A stretch of DNA of 64,000 bases from Pseudomonadota bacterium (GCA_030057915.1 JASGUC010000012.1:1-64000), one strand, 5' to 3'; counted from the stretch's first letter, positions 44,739 through 56,687 are shown. Made by a program: numbers and translations. The notes: generated by a model not told the origin, from the letters alone.

Positions 44739-46772
44739 ATGCCGCCCAGATCGAGACTCGCCAAGATAAGAAATATCGGCATTGTGGCCCATATCGACGC
44801 CGGAAAGACCACCGTAACGGAAAGGATGCTCTACTACACCGGCCGCTCCCATAAAATGGGCGAGGTGCATGACGGCGAGGCCGTCATGGATTGGATGCCC
44901 CAGGAGCAGGAGCGGGGCATCACCATATCCTCGGCCGTCACCACGTGCAATTGGCGTGACAGCGAGATCCATATCATCGACACCCCCGGTCATGTGGATT
45001 TTACCATCGAGGTCGAGAGATGCCTGCGGGTCCTCGACGGCGCCGTGGCCGTATTCTGCGCGGTGGGCGGCGTGGAGCCCCAATCGGAGACGGTATGGCA
45101 CCAGGCCGACAAATATGGCGTTCCCAAGATTGCCTTCATAAATAAAATGGATCGGGTCGGGGCGGATTTTTTCGGCGTCGTCGCGATGATGGGCCGACGT
45201 TTCAACTCCGTGCCCCTACCGGTGCAGATCCCTTGGGGGGAGGCGGATCGGTTTCAGGGCATCATCGACCTGATTCGGCGAAAGTTGGTCGTCTGGGATG
45301 GCGACACGCTTGGGATGGCCTATTCCCAGGGGGAAATCCCGCCGGATATGAAGGAAGCGGCGGACCGGCAACGGGAGACGATGATCGAAACCCTTGCCGA
45401 GCATGACGACGAGCTTGCGGATAGGTATCTCGAAGGCTTGGAGATAAGGGAAGAGGACATTGTCCGGGCCGTCCGCGGCGCCACCCTGAAGCTGCGGGTC
45501 GTGCCCGTCATGTGCGGTTCCGCCCTTAGGAACAAGGGCATTCAGCCGGTCCTGGACGCCGTTTTGGACTATCTGCCTTCCCCGGAGGATATTCCTCCCG
45601 TTCGCGGGGTGAATCCCGCAACCAGGGAGGAAGAGGTTCGCCACAGCGATCCCCAGGACGCCCTGGCGGCCCTGGCGTTCAAGATCGCGCAGGACGAAGG
45701 ACGCAAGCTTACCTATCTGCGCATCTATTCCGGAAGGATCAAGGCCGGCGACGATCTCTACAATATCTCCAAGGGGAGAAAGGAAAAGGCCTCCAGGCTC
45801 TTGAAGATGCATGCCAACAAGCGGGAGCGTCTGGAATCGGCCCAGGCGGGGGATATCGTCGCCGTTATGGGCCTCAAGGAGGCCAAGACAGGGGACACCA
45901 TCTGCGACGAGACCCGGCCTCTGCTTCTGGAATCCATGGAATTTTACGAGCCCGTGATCAGCCAGGCCATCGAGGCGAAAACCCCCGCCGATCAGGAGAG
46001 GGTTTCCCTGGCCCTGGTAAAGCTGATGGAAGAGGACCCCACCCTGCGCCTCAAATATGACGATGAAACGGCGCAGACGGTCATCTCCGGGATGGGGGAG
46101 CTGCATCTGGAGGTGCTTATCGATCGCTTGCAGAGGGAATTCAATGCCCGGGTCAATGTGGGGAAGCCCCGGGTGGTGTATCGAGAAACCATCCAGATGC
46201 CCGTGGAGGTGGAGGGAAGATTCGAAAGGGAGATCGGCGATCGCCGGCACCACGGACAGGTGACGCTCCAGTTGCGGCCTCGGGAGAGGGGAGTCGGCAA
46301 TAGCTATGTGAACCACCTCGATGCGGAGGTCCTGCCGGCGGAGTTCCATGGGGCCATCGAAGAGGGAGTGCGAGAGGCCATGATGAGCGGGGTGATCGCC
46401 GGCTATCCGGTGGTGGATGTGGAAACGCTGGTGAAGAGCGCCTCTTTTCGCGAGGGGGAATCGTCAGCCCTGGGCTACAAGATTGCCGCCTCAACGGCGG
46501 CGCGGGAAGGATGCGAAAAGGGAGGGGCGCTGCTGTTGGAGCCCATTATGATTGTCGATGTGCTCACGCCCAGCGAGTTCATGGGTGAGGTGATCGGCGA
46601 CATCAACGCCCGCCGGGGCGAAATACAATCCATAACCCCGAAAGGCGCCGTCAGCGAGATCAGGGCGAAGTTGCCCCTTAAGGCCCTCTTCGGATATTCC
46701 ACCGATCTCCGTTCGGCGACCCAGGGCCGGGCCACATTCTCCATGCATTTCTTCCGTTATGACAAGGTGTGA
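44739..46772 (+). CDS. fusA: Translation elongation factor G, probable secondary copy
   Basis: A 677-residue ribosomal translocase GTPase. G1 is [10 protein letters not shown]2 includes [10 protein letters not shown]3 is DTPGHVDF, and G4 is NKMDR. Domains II to V follow, ending MHFFRYDKV. It is slightly shorter than standard EF-G (~692-700). It lies 11 bp after a GerMN gene and not in an rpsL-rpsG-fusA-tufA cluster, which suggests a second EF-G. Such paralogues take part in ribosome recycling or in translation under stress. The assignment as a paralogue is inferred from context only. Confidence 0.9.
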   Translation: MPPRSRLAKIRNIGIVAHIDAGKTTVTERMLYYTGRSHKMGEVHDGEAVMDWMPQEQERGITISSAVTTCNWRDSEIHIIDTPGHVDFTIEVERCLRVLDGAVAVFCAVGGVEPQSETVWHQADKYGVPKIAFINKMDRVGADFFGVVAMMGRRFNSVPLPVQIPWGEADRFQGIIDLIRRKLVVWDGDTLGMAYSQGEIPPDMKEAADRQRETMIETLAEHDDELADRYLEGLEIREEDIVRAVRGATLKLRVVPVMCGSALRNKGIQPVLDAVLDYLPSPEDIPPVRGVNPATREEEVRHSDPQDALAALAFKIAQDEGRKLTYLRIYSGRIKAGDDLYNISKGRKEKASRLLKMHANKRERLESAQAGDIVAVMGLKEAKTGDTICDETRPLLLESMEFYEPVISQAIEAKTPADQERVSLALVKLMEEDPTLRLKYDDETAQTVISGMGELHLEVLIDRLQREFNARVNVGKPRVVYRETIQMPVEVEGRFEREIGDRRHHGQVTLQLRPRERGVGNSYVNHLDAEVLPAEFHGAIEEGVREAMMSGVIAGYPVVDVETLVKSASFREGESSALGYKIAASTAAREGCEKGGALLLEPIMIVDVLTPSEFMGEVIGDINARRGEIQSITPKGAVSEIRAKLPLKALFGYSTDLRSATQGRATFSMHFFRYDKV

Positions 46773-46823
46773 GGGTGTTGCCAATCGCCTCGGCCCGGCC
46801 GCAACGACAGGAGGTGATCATTG

Positions 46824-48983
46824 ATGCCGGCATATAGCGCGATGCCCTCTGTAACCGATGGGATGGTCGAGTTGTCCGATGGGATGACCGGACCGGCCCT
46901 CGACAAGGATCGACTTCTCAAGAGCATCTTCCGGATCAGCAACCTGCTGACGATGCAGGCCAATCAGGACGAGATTCTGGCGAAGATCCTCGATGAACTC
47001 GTCGATGCCGTAGGTTTTGAGAGCGGCATCATCAGGCTCTTCGACGAAACGCAGCAGTGCCTGATAACGAAGGCGGTAAAGAATTACCGGGAGGAAGATG
47101 CCGTCCGGGCCTTCAGCACCCCCCTGAATATCAAGGAGCACGACTGCCTGGCCACCAAGGTGGCGCGGACGGGAGATACGCTCACGATCAGAAACGCCGC
47201 CACGGATCCCCGCATTACCCCTCTGGACCGCATGCTCACCAATATCGTCAGCCGCGGGTCCATCGTCTGCGCCCCCCTGAGGATCGGGGATTACGTCATC
47301 GGCACGTTGGCGGCGTGGCGTCGGGAGGAGGTCGATTTCTTCGCGGAGGAAATCAACCTCTTTCTCACCTTTTCCAATCAGGTCAGTGTAATCATCCACA
47401 ATGCCCGGCTGCTGGAAACGAATGCCGAAAAGATCAGACACCTGACGATACTGCAGGAAGCGGTCTCGGAGATGAACCAGAGTTACGCCCTTGACAATCG
47501 CATCCTCGAAATCGTCTTCGCCAGCGCCTTGAAAATCGCCCAGGCCGAGCGGGCCATGGGTTATGTGTGGGACTTAGAGAAGGATCGCTGCTTGATCAAC
47601 GACGGCGAACGGGTGGTGGTGAAGAGCAAGCAGGAATGCGACAGGACGATGAGCGCCAGCCTCGTCCGGGAGGCGATCGAAAAGAATGCCACCGTCGTGA
47701 ACGCCGCAATGGACGGCGGGGGAACCCGCCCCTTATTCCCGGATTTTCCCGTGGAAATCGCCATTCCTTTCCACATCCGGGATAAGTTTGTCGGGGCCCT
47801 GCTGTTGGCAAAACGAAAGGGCGGCTTCACCTCCGATCAGGTCAATGTCCTGGATGTCCTAATCAAAAACGCGGCCACGGCCTATGACAATGCCATTATG
47901 CATTCCCTTCTCTCCCTGGAGGCGGAAACCCTGAAGACGGAGGTAGAGAAGTTGAAGGAGCGAGAGGATCATCTCATGGGTTTCCACGACATCCTGGGAA
48001 AATCAAGAAAGATGATCGACATCTTTCATGTTATCGCCGATGTGGCGGGACATGACACGAACATCCTGATACAGGGGGAGAGCGGCACGGGCAAGGAGCT
48101 GATCGCCCGGGCCATTCACCGCCATTCCCACCGAAGCCTGAAGCCATTCGTGGATATCAATTGCGCCGCCATTCCCGCCACGCTTCTGGAGAGCGAATTG
48201 TTCGGCTACGAGGCGGGGGCCTTTACGGATGCCAGAAAAAGAAAAATCGGGCTGCTCGAGTATTGCTTCGGCGGCACGATGCTTCTTGACGAAATCGGGG
48301 AAATGCCGACTCAACTCCAGGCGAAATTTCTCCGCATGCTCGAAGACGGACACATCCGGCGGCTGGGAGGGAACGAGAACATCCCCATCGATGTGCGGTT
48401 CGTTTTCTCCACCAACCGGGATCTGGGCGAAATGGTCGCCGCCGGCGCCTTCCGGGAGGACCTCTTCTACCGCATCAGCGTGGTTCCTGTCATGATCCCG
48501 CCCCTCCGGGAACGGGCCGATGACATAGTCATGCTGGCCCGCTACTTCGTCCAGGAGTTCAATAAAAAATTTACCAAGCGGGTCAAGGGATTCACCCGGG
48601 AAGCGGAGGCGATTCTCCAGGCTTACTCCTGGCCGGGAAATGTCAGGGAACTGAAGAACATCATCGAGAGGATCATGATCCTCAAGGGGGTAGGTAATGT
48701 CATTTCCGCCGACAACATGCCCGCGGAAATGAACATCCTGGCCAACAAGGATGTGAACATCAAGATTGCCCCCTTCCTCCGGCAGCTTCCCCTGACAGGG
48801 ATCCACTACGATACGGTGACCGAAAAGATCCTCAAGGACGTCAAGGAGAGGATTCTGGAGAACGCCCTTCGGAAATCGGGCGGCAATAAGACGGAAGCGG
48901 CGAAGCAATTGGGGATTTCCCGCTATAAATTTATTCGGGAGCACAAGAAGTATCGGGAAGAGAAGCGCGGGGCGTCGCCATGA
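46824..48983 (+). CDS. GAF-domain sigma-54-dependent transcriptional activator with GAFTDA loop
   Basis: A 719-residue one-component activator without a receiver domain. Two GAF domains (about 45-190 and 205-345) likely sense a small ligand. A coiled coil (about 352-380) leads into the AAA+ domain with Walker A GESGTGKE near 418 and LLDEIGEMP. The sigma-54 contact loop reads GAFTDA (465-470), not GAFTGA. A Fis-type helix-turn-helix ends the protein (NKTEAAKQLGISRYKFIREHKKY). ATG 46824 has an exceptionally strong ribosome site AGGAGGTGATCA. Directly behind the gene lie tandem dyads and a consensus sigma-54 promoter (49003-49260), the obvious target. Confidence 0.93.
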   Translation: MPAYSAMPSVTDGMVELSDGMTGPALDKDRLLKSIFRISNLLTMQANQDEILAKILDELVDAVGFESGIIRLFDETQQCLITKAVKNYREEDAVRAFSTPLNIKEHDCLATKVARTGDTLTIRNAATDPRITPLDRMLTNIVSRGSIVCAPLRIGDYVIGTLAAWRREEVDFFAEEINLFLTFSNQVSVIIHNARLLETNAEKIRHLTILQEAVSEMNQSYALDNRILEIVFASALKIAQAERAMGYVWDLEKDRCLINDGERVVVKSKQECDRTMSASLVREAIEKNATVVNAAMDGGGTRPLFPDFPVEIAIPFHIRDKFVGALLLAKRKGGFTSDQVNVLDVLIKNAATAYDNAIMHSLLSLEAETLKTEVEKLKEREDHLMGFHDILGKSRKMIDIFHVIADVAGHDTNILIQGESGTGKELIARAIHRHSHRSLKPFVDINCAAIPATLLESELFGYEAGAFTDARKRKIGLLEYCFGGTMLLDEIGEMPTQLQAKFLRMLEDGHIRRLGGNENIPIDVRFVFSTNRDLGEMVAAGAFREDLFYRISVVPVMIPPLRERADDIVMLARYFVQEFNKKFTKRVKGFTREAEAILQAYSWPGNVRELKNIIERIMILKGVGNVISADNMPAEMNILANKDVNIKIAPFLRQLPLTGIHYDTVTEKILKDVKERILENALRKSGGNKTEAAKQLGISRYKFIREHKKYREEKRGASP

Positions 48984-49002
48984 TTGCCGCCGTCTTCCGC
49001 AT

Positions 49003-49037
49003 GTGCGCGCCGCGCACGGACGGTGCGCAATGCGCAC
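49003..49037. promoter_or_regulatory. Tandem 15-bp dyads, putative upstream activator sites
   Basis: GTGCGC-GCC-GCGCAC (49003-49017) and GTGCGC-AAT-GCGCAC (49023-49037) are perfect dyads with identical arms. Their centres are 20 bp apart, about two helical turns. They begin 20 bp after the activator gene and lie 215-240 bp before a consensus sigma-54 promoter. Fis-type activators bind such inverted repeats as dimers, so these are the best candidates for its enhancer. A GC-rich RNA hairpin is the alternative, but no T tract follows. Confidence 0.6.
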
Positions 49038-49090
49038 GGCGTTCAGATGGCCTATGGGGCGCGCTTTCCCCGTTCCCCTCCCCTGTGGGC

Positions 49091-49105
49091 GTTCGCTAAG
49101 CGCAC
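49091..49105. promoter_or_regulatory. Third related dyad
   Basis: GTTCGC-TAA-GCGCAC has the same length, spacing and right arm as the two dyads at 49003-49037, with one mismatch in the left arm. It lies about 150 bp before the sigma-54 promoter. Confidence 0.45.
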
Positions 49106-49244
49106 GCTCGTCGTCCGGTAATTTCCCTCCCCGCCATGGCATCCGCTCCCTTACGATTCATTGCGAAGGCAATGAAGGGGCAAATGCACAGTTATATTGA
49201 CGAATTTCTCTCCTTCAAAAATAAGGCCCCGCTCCTGCTTGTCC

Positions 49245-49260
49245 TGGCACGACGATTGCA
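49245..49260 (+). promoter_or_regulatory. Consensus sigma-54 promoter
   Basis: TGGCACGACGATTGCA matches TGGCACRNNNNTTGCW at every defined position, with GG and GC separated by 10 bp. Transcription would start near 49271, rightward, away from the activator gene and toward the structured region ending at 49661. The AT-rich stretch between it and the dyads could help looping. Confidence 0.75.
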
Positions 49261-49270
49261 ATCAAATAGA

Positions 49271-49661
49271 TTCAAAAAGACGCAAATCATGGGTGTGGAG
49301 GAAAAGAATCAGTCGAGGCAGGATTCAGGCAGCGAGAAGGATTCAGGGCATCACAGGTTTGACAGACAGATAGTGCATGATTTTTTCCTCTCCCTAGATA
49401 GCGGCGGGAATGTCGAAACGTTAACCGGGCAAGAAGACAAAAGCGTAATTGACGAGGTAAAGGAAGCAAACGGGGAGTCCTCTCCCTGCCTGGATCATCC
49501 TGCGATTAAAAAATAGGTTTCAATGCCGGTGGGTGGTTTACATCCCTCCTTTCCACCCACCGCCCCCCTTAAAGGGCGATCTGAAGGGGAAATTAGCGAT
49601 ACCCTTTCAGTTTATATACAGGTGGATGGTTTAGTCCCTCCTTTTCCATCCACCTTTTTTT
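49271..49661 (+). ncRNA. Candidate sigma-54-dependent small RNA with anti-Shine-Dalgarno-like loops
   Basis: This is the stretch from the predicted sigma-54 start to a T7 tract, about 390 nt. Its base composition is more AT-rich than the neighbouring genes. Hairpin A (49527-49562) has a perfect 10-bp stem and a 16-base loop; hairpin B is 49561-49578; hairpin C (49581-49610) has 9 pairs; hairpin D (49620-49655) has a perfect 10-bp stem and 16-base loop. Loops A and D share TCCCTCCTTT. A 75-codon frame (49289-49516) exists but lacks a ribosome site and any recognisable product. The direct repeat AGGATTCAGG occurs at 49320 and 49338. The RNA call is inference. Confidence 0.5.
49620..49661 (+). 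terminator. Rho-independent terminator, hairpin D
   Basis: AGGTGGATGG and CCATCCACCT pair perfectly and are followed directly by seven T (49655-49661) on the plus strand. The T tract overlaps the TAA stop of ychF, which comes from the other side, so the same hairpin may also end ychF transcripts, without a T tract on that strand. Confidence 0.75.
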
Positions 49662-50754
49662 ATACATTGAAACGGAATAACACGATATCCCCGTCCTTGA
49701 TCCGGTAATCCCTCCCCTCCGAACGAACGAGCCCTTTTTCCCTGGCGGCGGCGATGCTCCCCGCATCCCGGAAAGCCTCGAAGTGGAGGATCTCCGCACG
49801 GATAAAACCCCTTTCCATGTCGCTATGGATCTTCCCGGCGGCCTGGCTCGCCTTGATGTCCTGGGGGATGGTCCAGGCCCGGAGTTCCGCGCCGACGGTC
49901 GTGTAAAAGGTAATCAGACCCAAAAGGGCGTAGCCCGCCCGAATCAGCTTTTCCAATCCCGATTCCTGGAGTCCGAGGTCCTGGAGAAATGCCGCCCGTT
50001 CCTCCGGCGCCAGTTCCGCGATTTCCGCTTCCATGTCCCCGCAGATGGTTACGGAGGAAGCGCCCTCCCGGGTGGCTATCTCCTCCACGGTCCTGATGTA
50101 GGTCTGGGGCCCCTTCAGCACGGCTTCGCTGACGTTGGCCACATAAAGGACCTGCTTGTCCGTCAGGAGGCGCAAATCCTTGCGTGTTTCCGCATCCTCC
50201 TCCGTCGGGGCGAGATTTCGACAGGGTATGCCGCGACCCAGGGCATTCTTGACCTTACGTAAAAATTCAAGGGTGGGGACGGCCTCCCGGTCGCCGGTTT
50301 TCACTCTCTTCTCAACCGTCGGGAGTCGCCGGTCGATGGTTTCCAGATCGGCGAGCAGCAATTCGGTGTTGACAATCTCGATGTCCCGCCCGGGATCCAC
50401 CAGGCCATCGACGTGGACAACATCGGGGTCGTCGAAACAGCGGACAATATGCACGATGGCGTCAACCTCCCGGATATGACCGAGAAATTTGTTGCCCAGT
50501 CCCTCCCCGCGGCTGGCCCCTTTTACCAGGCCAGCAATATCCAGGAATTCCATGGTGGTATATGTCTTCTTCGGCGGCTGGAGGATCGCGGCGATAAAAT
50601 CCAGTCGTGGATCGGGAACGGACACCACCCCGATGTTGGGATCGATGGTGCAGAAGGGATAATTTGCCACCTCCGCCCCGGCGGCGGTAAGGGCGTTGAA
50701 GATCGTTGACTTGCCCACATTGGGGAGGCCAACGATGCCGCAGCGAAATCCCAT
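49660..50754 (-). CDS. ychF: Ribosome-binding ATPase YchF
   Basis: A 364-residue OBG-family P-loop protein (E. coli 363) that prefers ATP and binds ribosomes. G1 is [15 protein letters not shown]3 is [27 protein letters not shown] replaces the usual G4 NKxD, as in all YchF. A TGS domain ends the protein ([42 protein letters not shown]). ATG 50754 follows AAGGAG. In related genomes ychF often follows pth; here hppA separates them. Confidence 0.95.
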   Translation of the reverse strand: MGFRCGIVGLPNVGKSTIFNALTAAGAEVANYPFCTIDPNIGVVSVPDPRLDFIAAILQPPKKTYTTMEFLDIAGLVKGASRGEGLGNKFLGHIREVDAIVHIVRCFDDPDVVHVDGLVDPGRDIEIVNTELLLADLETIDRRLPTVEKRVKTGDREAVPTLEFLRKVKNALGRGIPCRNLAPTEEDAETRKDLRLLTDKQVLYVANVSEAVLKGPQTYIRTVEEIATREGASSVTICGDMEAEIAELAPEERAAFLQDLGLQESGLEKLIRAGYALLGLITFYTTVGAELRAWTIPQDIKASQAAGKIHSDMERGFIRAEILHFEAFRDAGSIAAAREKGLVRSEGRDYRIKDGDIVLFRFNV

Positions 50755-50907
50755 GCTCAGACTCCTTTCCGCCATGATGGCGCCGCCGGGGACAAGGCCC
50801 TCGCATCATCCCCCGCGGGACACCCGGATCGTCTCCGGGGAAACGCCCGGAGGCGTGGGAAAACGATCTGCCTGTGCCTAATGGGTTTCCGTGTTTTTGT
50901 CAAGGCC

Positions 50908-50943
50908 ATAAAAAAGGCGCCCCCCCGTTTGGGGAGGCGCCTT
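50908..50943 (-). terminator. Rho-independent terminator after hppA
   Basis: On the minus strand AAGGCGCC and GGCGCCTT enclose a further CCCC/GGGG stem, and six T follow at 50915-50910. It lies about 46 bp after the hppA stop and separates hppA from ychF. Confidence 0.85.
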
Positions 50944-50989
50944 CGATGTTTTGGACCCCGATTGGGTCAGGACAAGGACAAGGGGCCGG

Positions 50990-53433
<2,444 letters not shown>

Positions 53434-53434
<1 letters not shown>

Positions 53435-54027
53435 TAAACCTCCTCAGATAAATTATTTATGGTGCTGCCGTTATATTGGTTCATAGCCGCCTGAATCCCG
53501 GAAGAGACGATTTTTCTTGCCGCGTTGGCGGCTGTAGTAACAACCGCCGGCAGGAGCTTCATCTCCTCGCTGGTAAAGGGATCGAGGACATGGCGCTCGG
53601 TCAATTCCTTTTCAACCGGTTTTCCGATGCCCACCCGCACTCTCAAGAAATCCGCGCATCCCAGGTGATGAATGACCGACACTAGTCCTTTGTGTCCCCC
53701 ATGACCGCCTCCCGCCTTTAGCCTCAGGACCGTAAAGGGCAGGTCGAGATCGTCGTGGACGACTATGACTTCATCCGGCTTTTCCAGTCTGTAATAATCA
53801 AAGAGCCTGCGCACGGGCTCGCCGCTCAGGTTCATGTATGTCTGGGGCTTGACAAGCAAGACCGTCGCGGCGCCGATCCGCGCCCTGCCAATCGTGGCGC
53901 CGAATCTATGTCGTTCCAGCGGCGCTTCCAGTTCCCGGACCAGGCGATCAATGACCAGGAAGCCGGCATTATGACGCGTTCCCTCGTAACGCCGCCCCGG
54001 ATTGCCGAGCCCGACGATCAGAAACAT
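53434..54027 (-). CDS. pth: Peptidyl-tRNA hydrolase
   Basis: A 197-residue hydrolase freeing tRNA from stalled peptidyl-tRNA. Motifs are MFLIVGLGNPGRRYEGTRHNAGF (catalytic Asn and His) and VVHDDLDLPF (Asp). GGGHGGHKGLVSVIHHLG has Lys where E. coli has Asn, a variation I believe is seen in relatives. ATG 54027 begins the family motif; the frame extends upstream a few codons. It is co-transcribed with rplY before it and hppA after it. Confidence 0.93.
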
Positions 54028-54075
54028 CCGCACCCGACCCTTCGGCAAAGCCGCATGATTTCACCGCCGGCAAAG

Positions 54076-54705
54076 TCATTCCGTATCCGAGGCCTTCTGC
54101 TTCAATACTTCCGCCTCTTCCTCTGATTCCGTCTTCATGGCTTCCCTGGTGACCGCCACCATGGCCAGGATGGCCTCATCGGCATCCAGGATGTCTATCC
54201 CCTCCATGGCCGGAATGTCTTTTACCCTTAACGCCTCGCCTACCTTGAGAGCGCTGATGTCTAAGCCGATATGTTCCGGAAGGACGGAAGGCAGACACGT
54301 AAGCGACACCTCTCGTTTCAGGATCTGCAGCTCGCCCCCGAACTCTACCCCCGCGGGGACGCCCTCGAACCGCAGGGGCACGGCGGCGGTCAATTTGTGA
54401 TCCATGCTGATTTCATAGAAATCCACATGGAGAAGCCGTCCCGTCAGGGGATCCTGCTGTGTATCCTTGATGATCGATATCCGCTCCCAAGAGGCGTCCC
54501 CGTCTTCCACGCGCAGATTTATGAAGGCGTTATCATCCTTTCTCTTGAAGAATTCCTTCATGTCGGCGGCGCTGACGGTCAGCATGACCGCCTCCGCCCT
54601 CGGATTGTAAAAAACGGCCGGAATCAGCCCGTGGGCGCGAGCGCGTCGGGCGGGGCCTTTTCCGGAGATCTTGCGGGCAGACGCCCTCATTGCCATGGCT
54701 TCCAT
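54076..54705 (-). CDS. rplY: Ribosomal protein bL25, general stress (CTC) form
   Basis: A 209-residue L25 of the long CTC type, binding 5S rRNA. The N-terminal L25 domain starts MRASARKISGKGPARRARAHGLIPAVFYN. The C-terminal TL5-like domain has VDFYEISMDHKLTAAVPLRFEGVPAGVEFGGELQI. An acidic tail ends the protein (TESEEEAEVLKQKASDTE). ATG 54705 follows AGGAGG by 6 bp. It lies 9 bp after prs. Confidence 0.95.
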   Translation of the reverse strand: MEAMAMRASARKISGKGPARRARAHGLIPAVFYNPRAEAVMLTVSAADMKEFFKRKDDNAFINLRVEDGDASWERISIIKDTQQDPLTGRLLHVDFYEISMDHKLTAAVPLRFEGVPAGVEFGGELQILKREVSLTCLPSVLPEHIGLDISALKVGEALRVKDIPAMEGIDILDADEAILAMVAVTREAMKTESEEEAEVLKQKASDTE

Positions 54706-54714
54706 TGATGCCTC

Positions 54715-55656
54715 CTAAATAAAGAGTGAACTCACCGAATCGTCGTAGTATATCCGACGCACCGCCTCGCTGAGGAGACCGGCCACGGAAAGGACCTTCA
54801 CACGTTTGCATGCCCGGGCGCCGTCGTGCAACGGGATGGTGTCCGTGACGATGATCTCCTTGATGTCGGAATTCTCCAGACGTTCCATGGCGGGTCCGGA
54901 GAGGACGGGATGGGTGCAGCATACCGATACATCGACCGCCCCGGCCTCCTTGAGGGCCTTGGCCGCCTTGACTACGGTGCCGGCGGTGTCGATCAGATCG
55001 TCGAGAACAACGACCCGCTTTCCATCGACATTGCCGATGATGTTCATTACCTGGGCTTCGTTGGGCCCTTCCCGGCGCTTGTCGATGATGGCCAGGCCCA
55101 CCCCCATCCGGGTGGCGAAGGCCCGGGCCCGGACCACGCCCCCCGTATCGGGAGAGACGATCACGGTGTTGTCGTGATAATACTCCTTTATGTAATCGAG
55201 CAGGACCGGGGTGGCGAAGAGGTTGTCCACGGGTATGTTGAAAAAACCCTGGATCTGGCCGGCGTGGAGGTCCATGGAAAGCACCCGATTCGCCCCGGCG
55301 GTGGCTATCAAGTCCGCCACGAGCTTTGCGGAGATCGGCGCCCGGGGGGCGACTTTCCTGTCCTGGCGGGCGTAGCCGTAATAGGGGATGACGGCGGTGA
55401 TCCGATAAGCCGAAGCCCTTTTCATGGCGTCTATCATGATCAGGAGTTCCATGAGGGTTACGTTCACGGGCGGGCACGTCGATTGGACGATAAAGACATC
55501 CATTCCCCGGACATTCTCGTTGATTTCCACCCGCGTTTCTCCATCGCAGAAGATCGACACGTTGGCCTTGCCCAAGGAGACGCCCAGGTTTTTGCTTATC
55601 TTAGCCGCAAGATCCGGCGTGGCGTTTCCGGAGAAGATACGAATTCTCTCTAACAT
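54715..55656 (-). CDS. prs: Ribose-phosphate pyrophosphokinase
   Basis: A 313-residue class I PRPP synthetase making PRPP from ribose 5-phosphate and ATP. The start [18 protein letters not shown] is typical. [25 protein letters not shown] and the PRPP-binding [17 protein letters not shown] are conserved. ATG 55656 follows GAGGAAG. The order ispE, tRNA-Gln, prs, rplY, pth is a familiar cluster of Desulfobacterota and other bacteria. Confidence 0.96.
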   Translation of the reverse strand: MLERIRIFSGNATPDLAAKISKNLGVSLGKANVSIFCDGETRVEINENVRGMDVFIVQSTCPPVNVTLMELLIMIDAMKRASAYRITAVIPYYGYARQDRKVAPRAPISAKLVADLIATAGANRVLSMDLHAGQIQGFFNIPVDNLFATPVLLDYIKEYYHDNTVIVSPDTGGVVRARAFATRMGVGLAIIDKRREGPNEAQVMNIIGNVDGKRVVVLDDLIDTAGTVVKAAKALKEAGAVDVSVCCTHPVLSGPAMERLENSDIKEIIVTDTIPLHDGARACKRVKVLSVAGLLSEAVRRIYYDDSVSSLFI

Positions 55657-55689
55657 CTGCTTCCTCTTTTGCAGCGTGCGGCAGCGTAT

Positions 55690-55764
55690 TGGCTGGGGCG
55701 GGAGGATTCGAACCTCCGTATGCAAGATCCAAATTCTTGTGTCTTACCGCTTGACGACGCCCCA
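55690..55764 (-). tRNA. tRNA-Gln (anticodon TTG)
   Basis: On the minus strand the gene folds as a complete cloverleaf. The acceptor stem is TGGGGCG/CGCCCCA. The anticodon arm is CAAGA-ATTTGGA-TCTTG with anticodon TTG, the T arm contains GGTTCGAATCC, and CCA is encoded at the 3' end (55692-55690). It lies between ispE and prs. Confidence 0.95.
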
Positions 55765-55838
55765 TTGTTGTCCGTGCTTAACGAGGAATGGCTCGGGTGT
55801 GAAGGAAGAAAGAGAGAGGATTGCGCCGAAAAGTCCTT

Positions 55839-56687
55839 TCAAATGGTGTGGGCGCGAAAAAGAAGCCAAGTCCCGCATCCCCGCAATGATTCCTCTGCCT
55901 TCATCGCCATCTCTTCGTTGTCGAAGACACCGAAAACCGTGGGACCGCTCCCAGACATCAGCGCGCCCGCGGCGCCATGACCGAGGAGAAGCGTCTTGAT
56001 TTCAGCCAAGACGGGGAAGAGATTGATGGACACCGTCTCCAAGTCATTGTGCAGTTCCTCGATTACATCATGGCATTCAAAAAATCGTGGGATGCTATAA
56101 TGGATTGCCTCATTTGTCAATGTTAAATTCAAACCTTCATAAACCTTCCGGGTGGAGAGTTCGAATCCCGGATTTACCAGCAGGAAATGGAAATGTGGCG
56201 GATGGGCGACGGCTTCCAGCCGTTCGCCGATTCCGAACGCCCAGGCGGTCTTCTCCAGGATGAAGAAGGGGACGTCAGCCCCAAGGGCGGCGCCCATCTC
56301 CATCAGGCCGCCCCGTGAGCAGGGATGGCCGGCAAGTTCATTGAGGGCCAGCAGGGTCGTGGCGGCGTTGGAGCTGCCTCCTCCCAGCCCGGCGGCAATG
56401 GGAATGGATTTCTTGAGCAGTATCTCCACCCCGCCGGGAAGGCCGAAACGGCGAAGGAACGCCGCGGCGGCGCGATGGACGATGTTCCCCTCGTCCTTGG
56501 GCAGATTCGATCCCGGACAACGAAGGACGATCCCGGGCGTGGTGGTGAGCCGGAAGAACATCTCGTCGCAGAGACTGATCCGCTGCATGAGCGTGGCCAG
56601 TTCATGGTATCCGTCCGGACGACGGGAGAGGACCTTCAGGTGCAGATTTACCTTGGCCGGGGAGAGGCGTCGTACCGAGTTGACCAT
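55839..56687 (-). CDS. ispE: 4-diphosphocytidyl-2-C-methyl-D-erythritol kinase
   Basis: A 282-residue GHMP kinase of the MEP isoprenoid pathway. The substrate site is RRLSPAKVNLHLKVLSRRPDGYHEL. The ATP loop is PIAAGLGGGSSNAATTLLALN. The C-terminal motif is LMSGSGPTVFGVF. ATG 56687 (MVNSVRRLSPAKVN) gives the usual length but has no strong ribosome site; ATG 56735 is an alternative that would add 16 residues. It is the first recognised gene of the cluster with tRNA-Gln and prs. Confidence 0.93.
   Translation of the reverse strand: MVNSVRRLSPAKVNLHLKVLSRRPDGYHELATLMQRISLCDEMFFRLTTTPGIVLRCPGSNLPKDEGNIVHRAAAAFLRRFGLPGGVEILLKKSIPIAAGLGGGSSNAATTLLALNELAGHPCSRGGLMEMGAALGADVPFFILEKTAWAFGIGERLEAVAHPPHFHFLLVNPGFELSTRKVYEGLNLTLTNEAIHYSIPRFFECHDVIEELHNDLETVSINLFPVLAEIKTLLLGHGAAGALMSGSGPTVFGVFDNEEMAMKAEESLRGCGTWLLFRAHTI

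Noticed and set aside
49136-49516. 126-codon frame crossing the sigma-54 promoter
   Set aside because: It spans the promoter itself, lacks a ribosome site and has no recognisable domain. Only its last 75 codons would be in the predicted transcript, also without a ribosome site.
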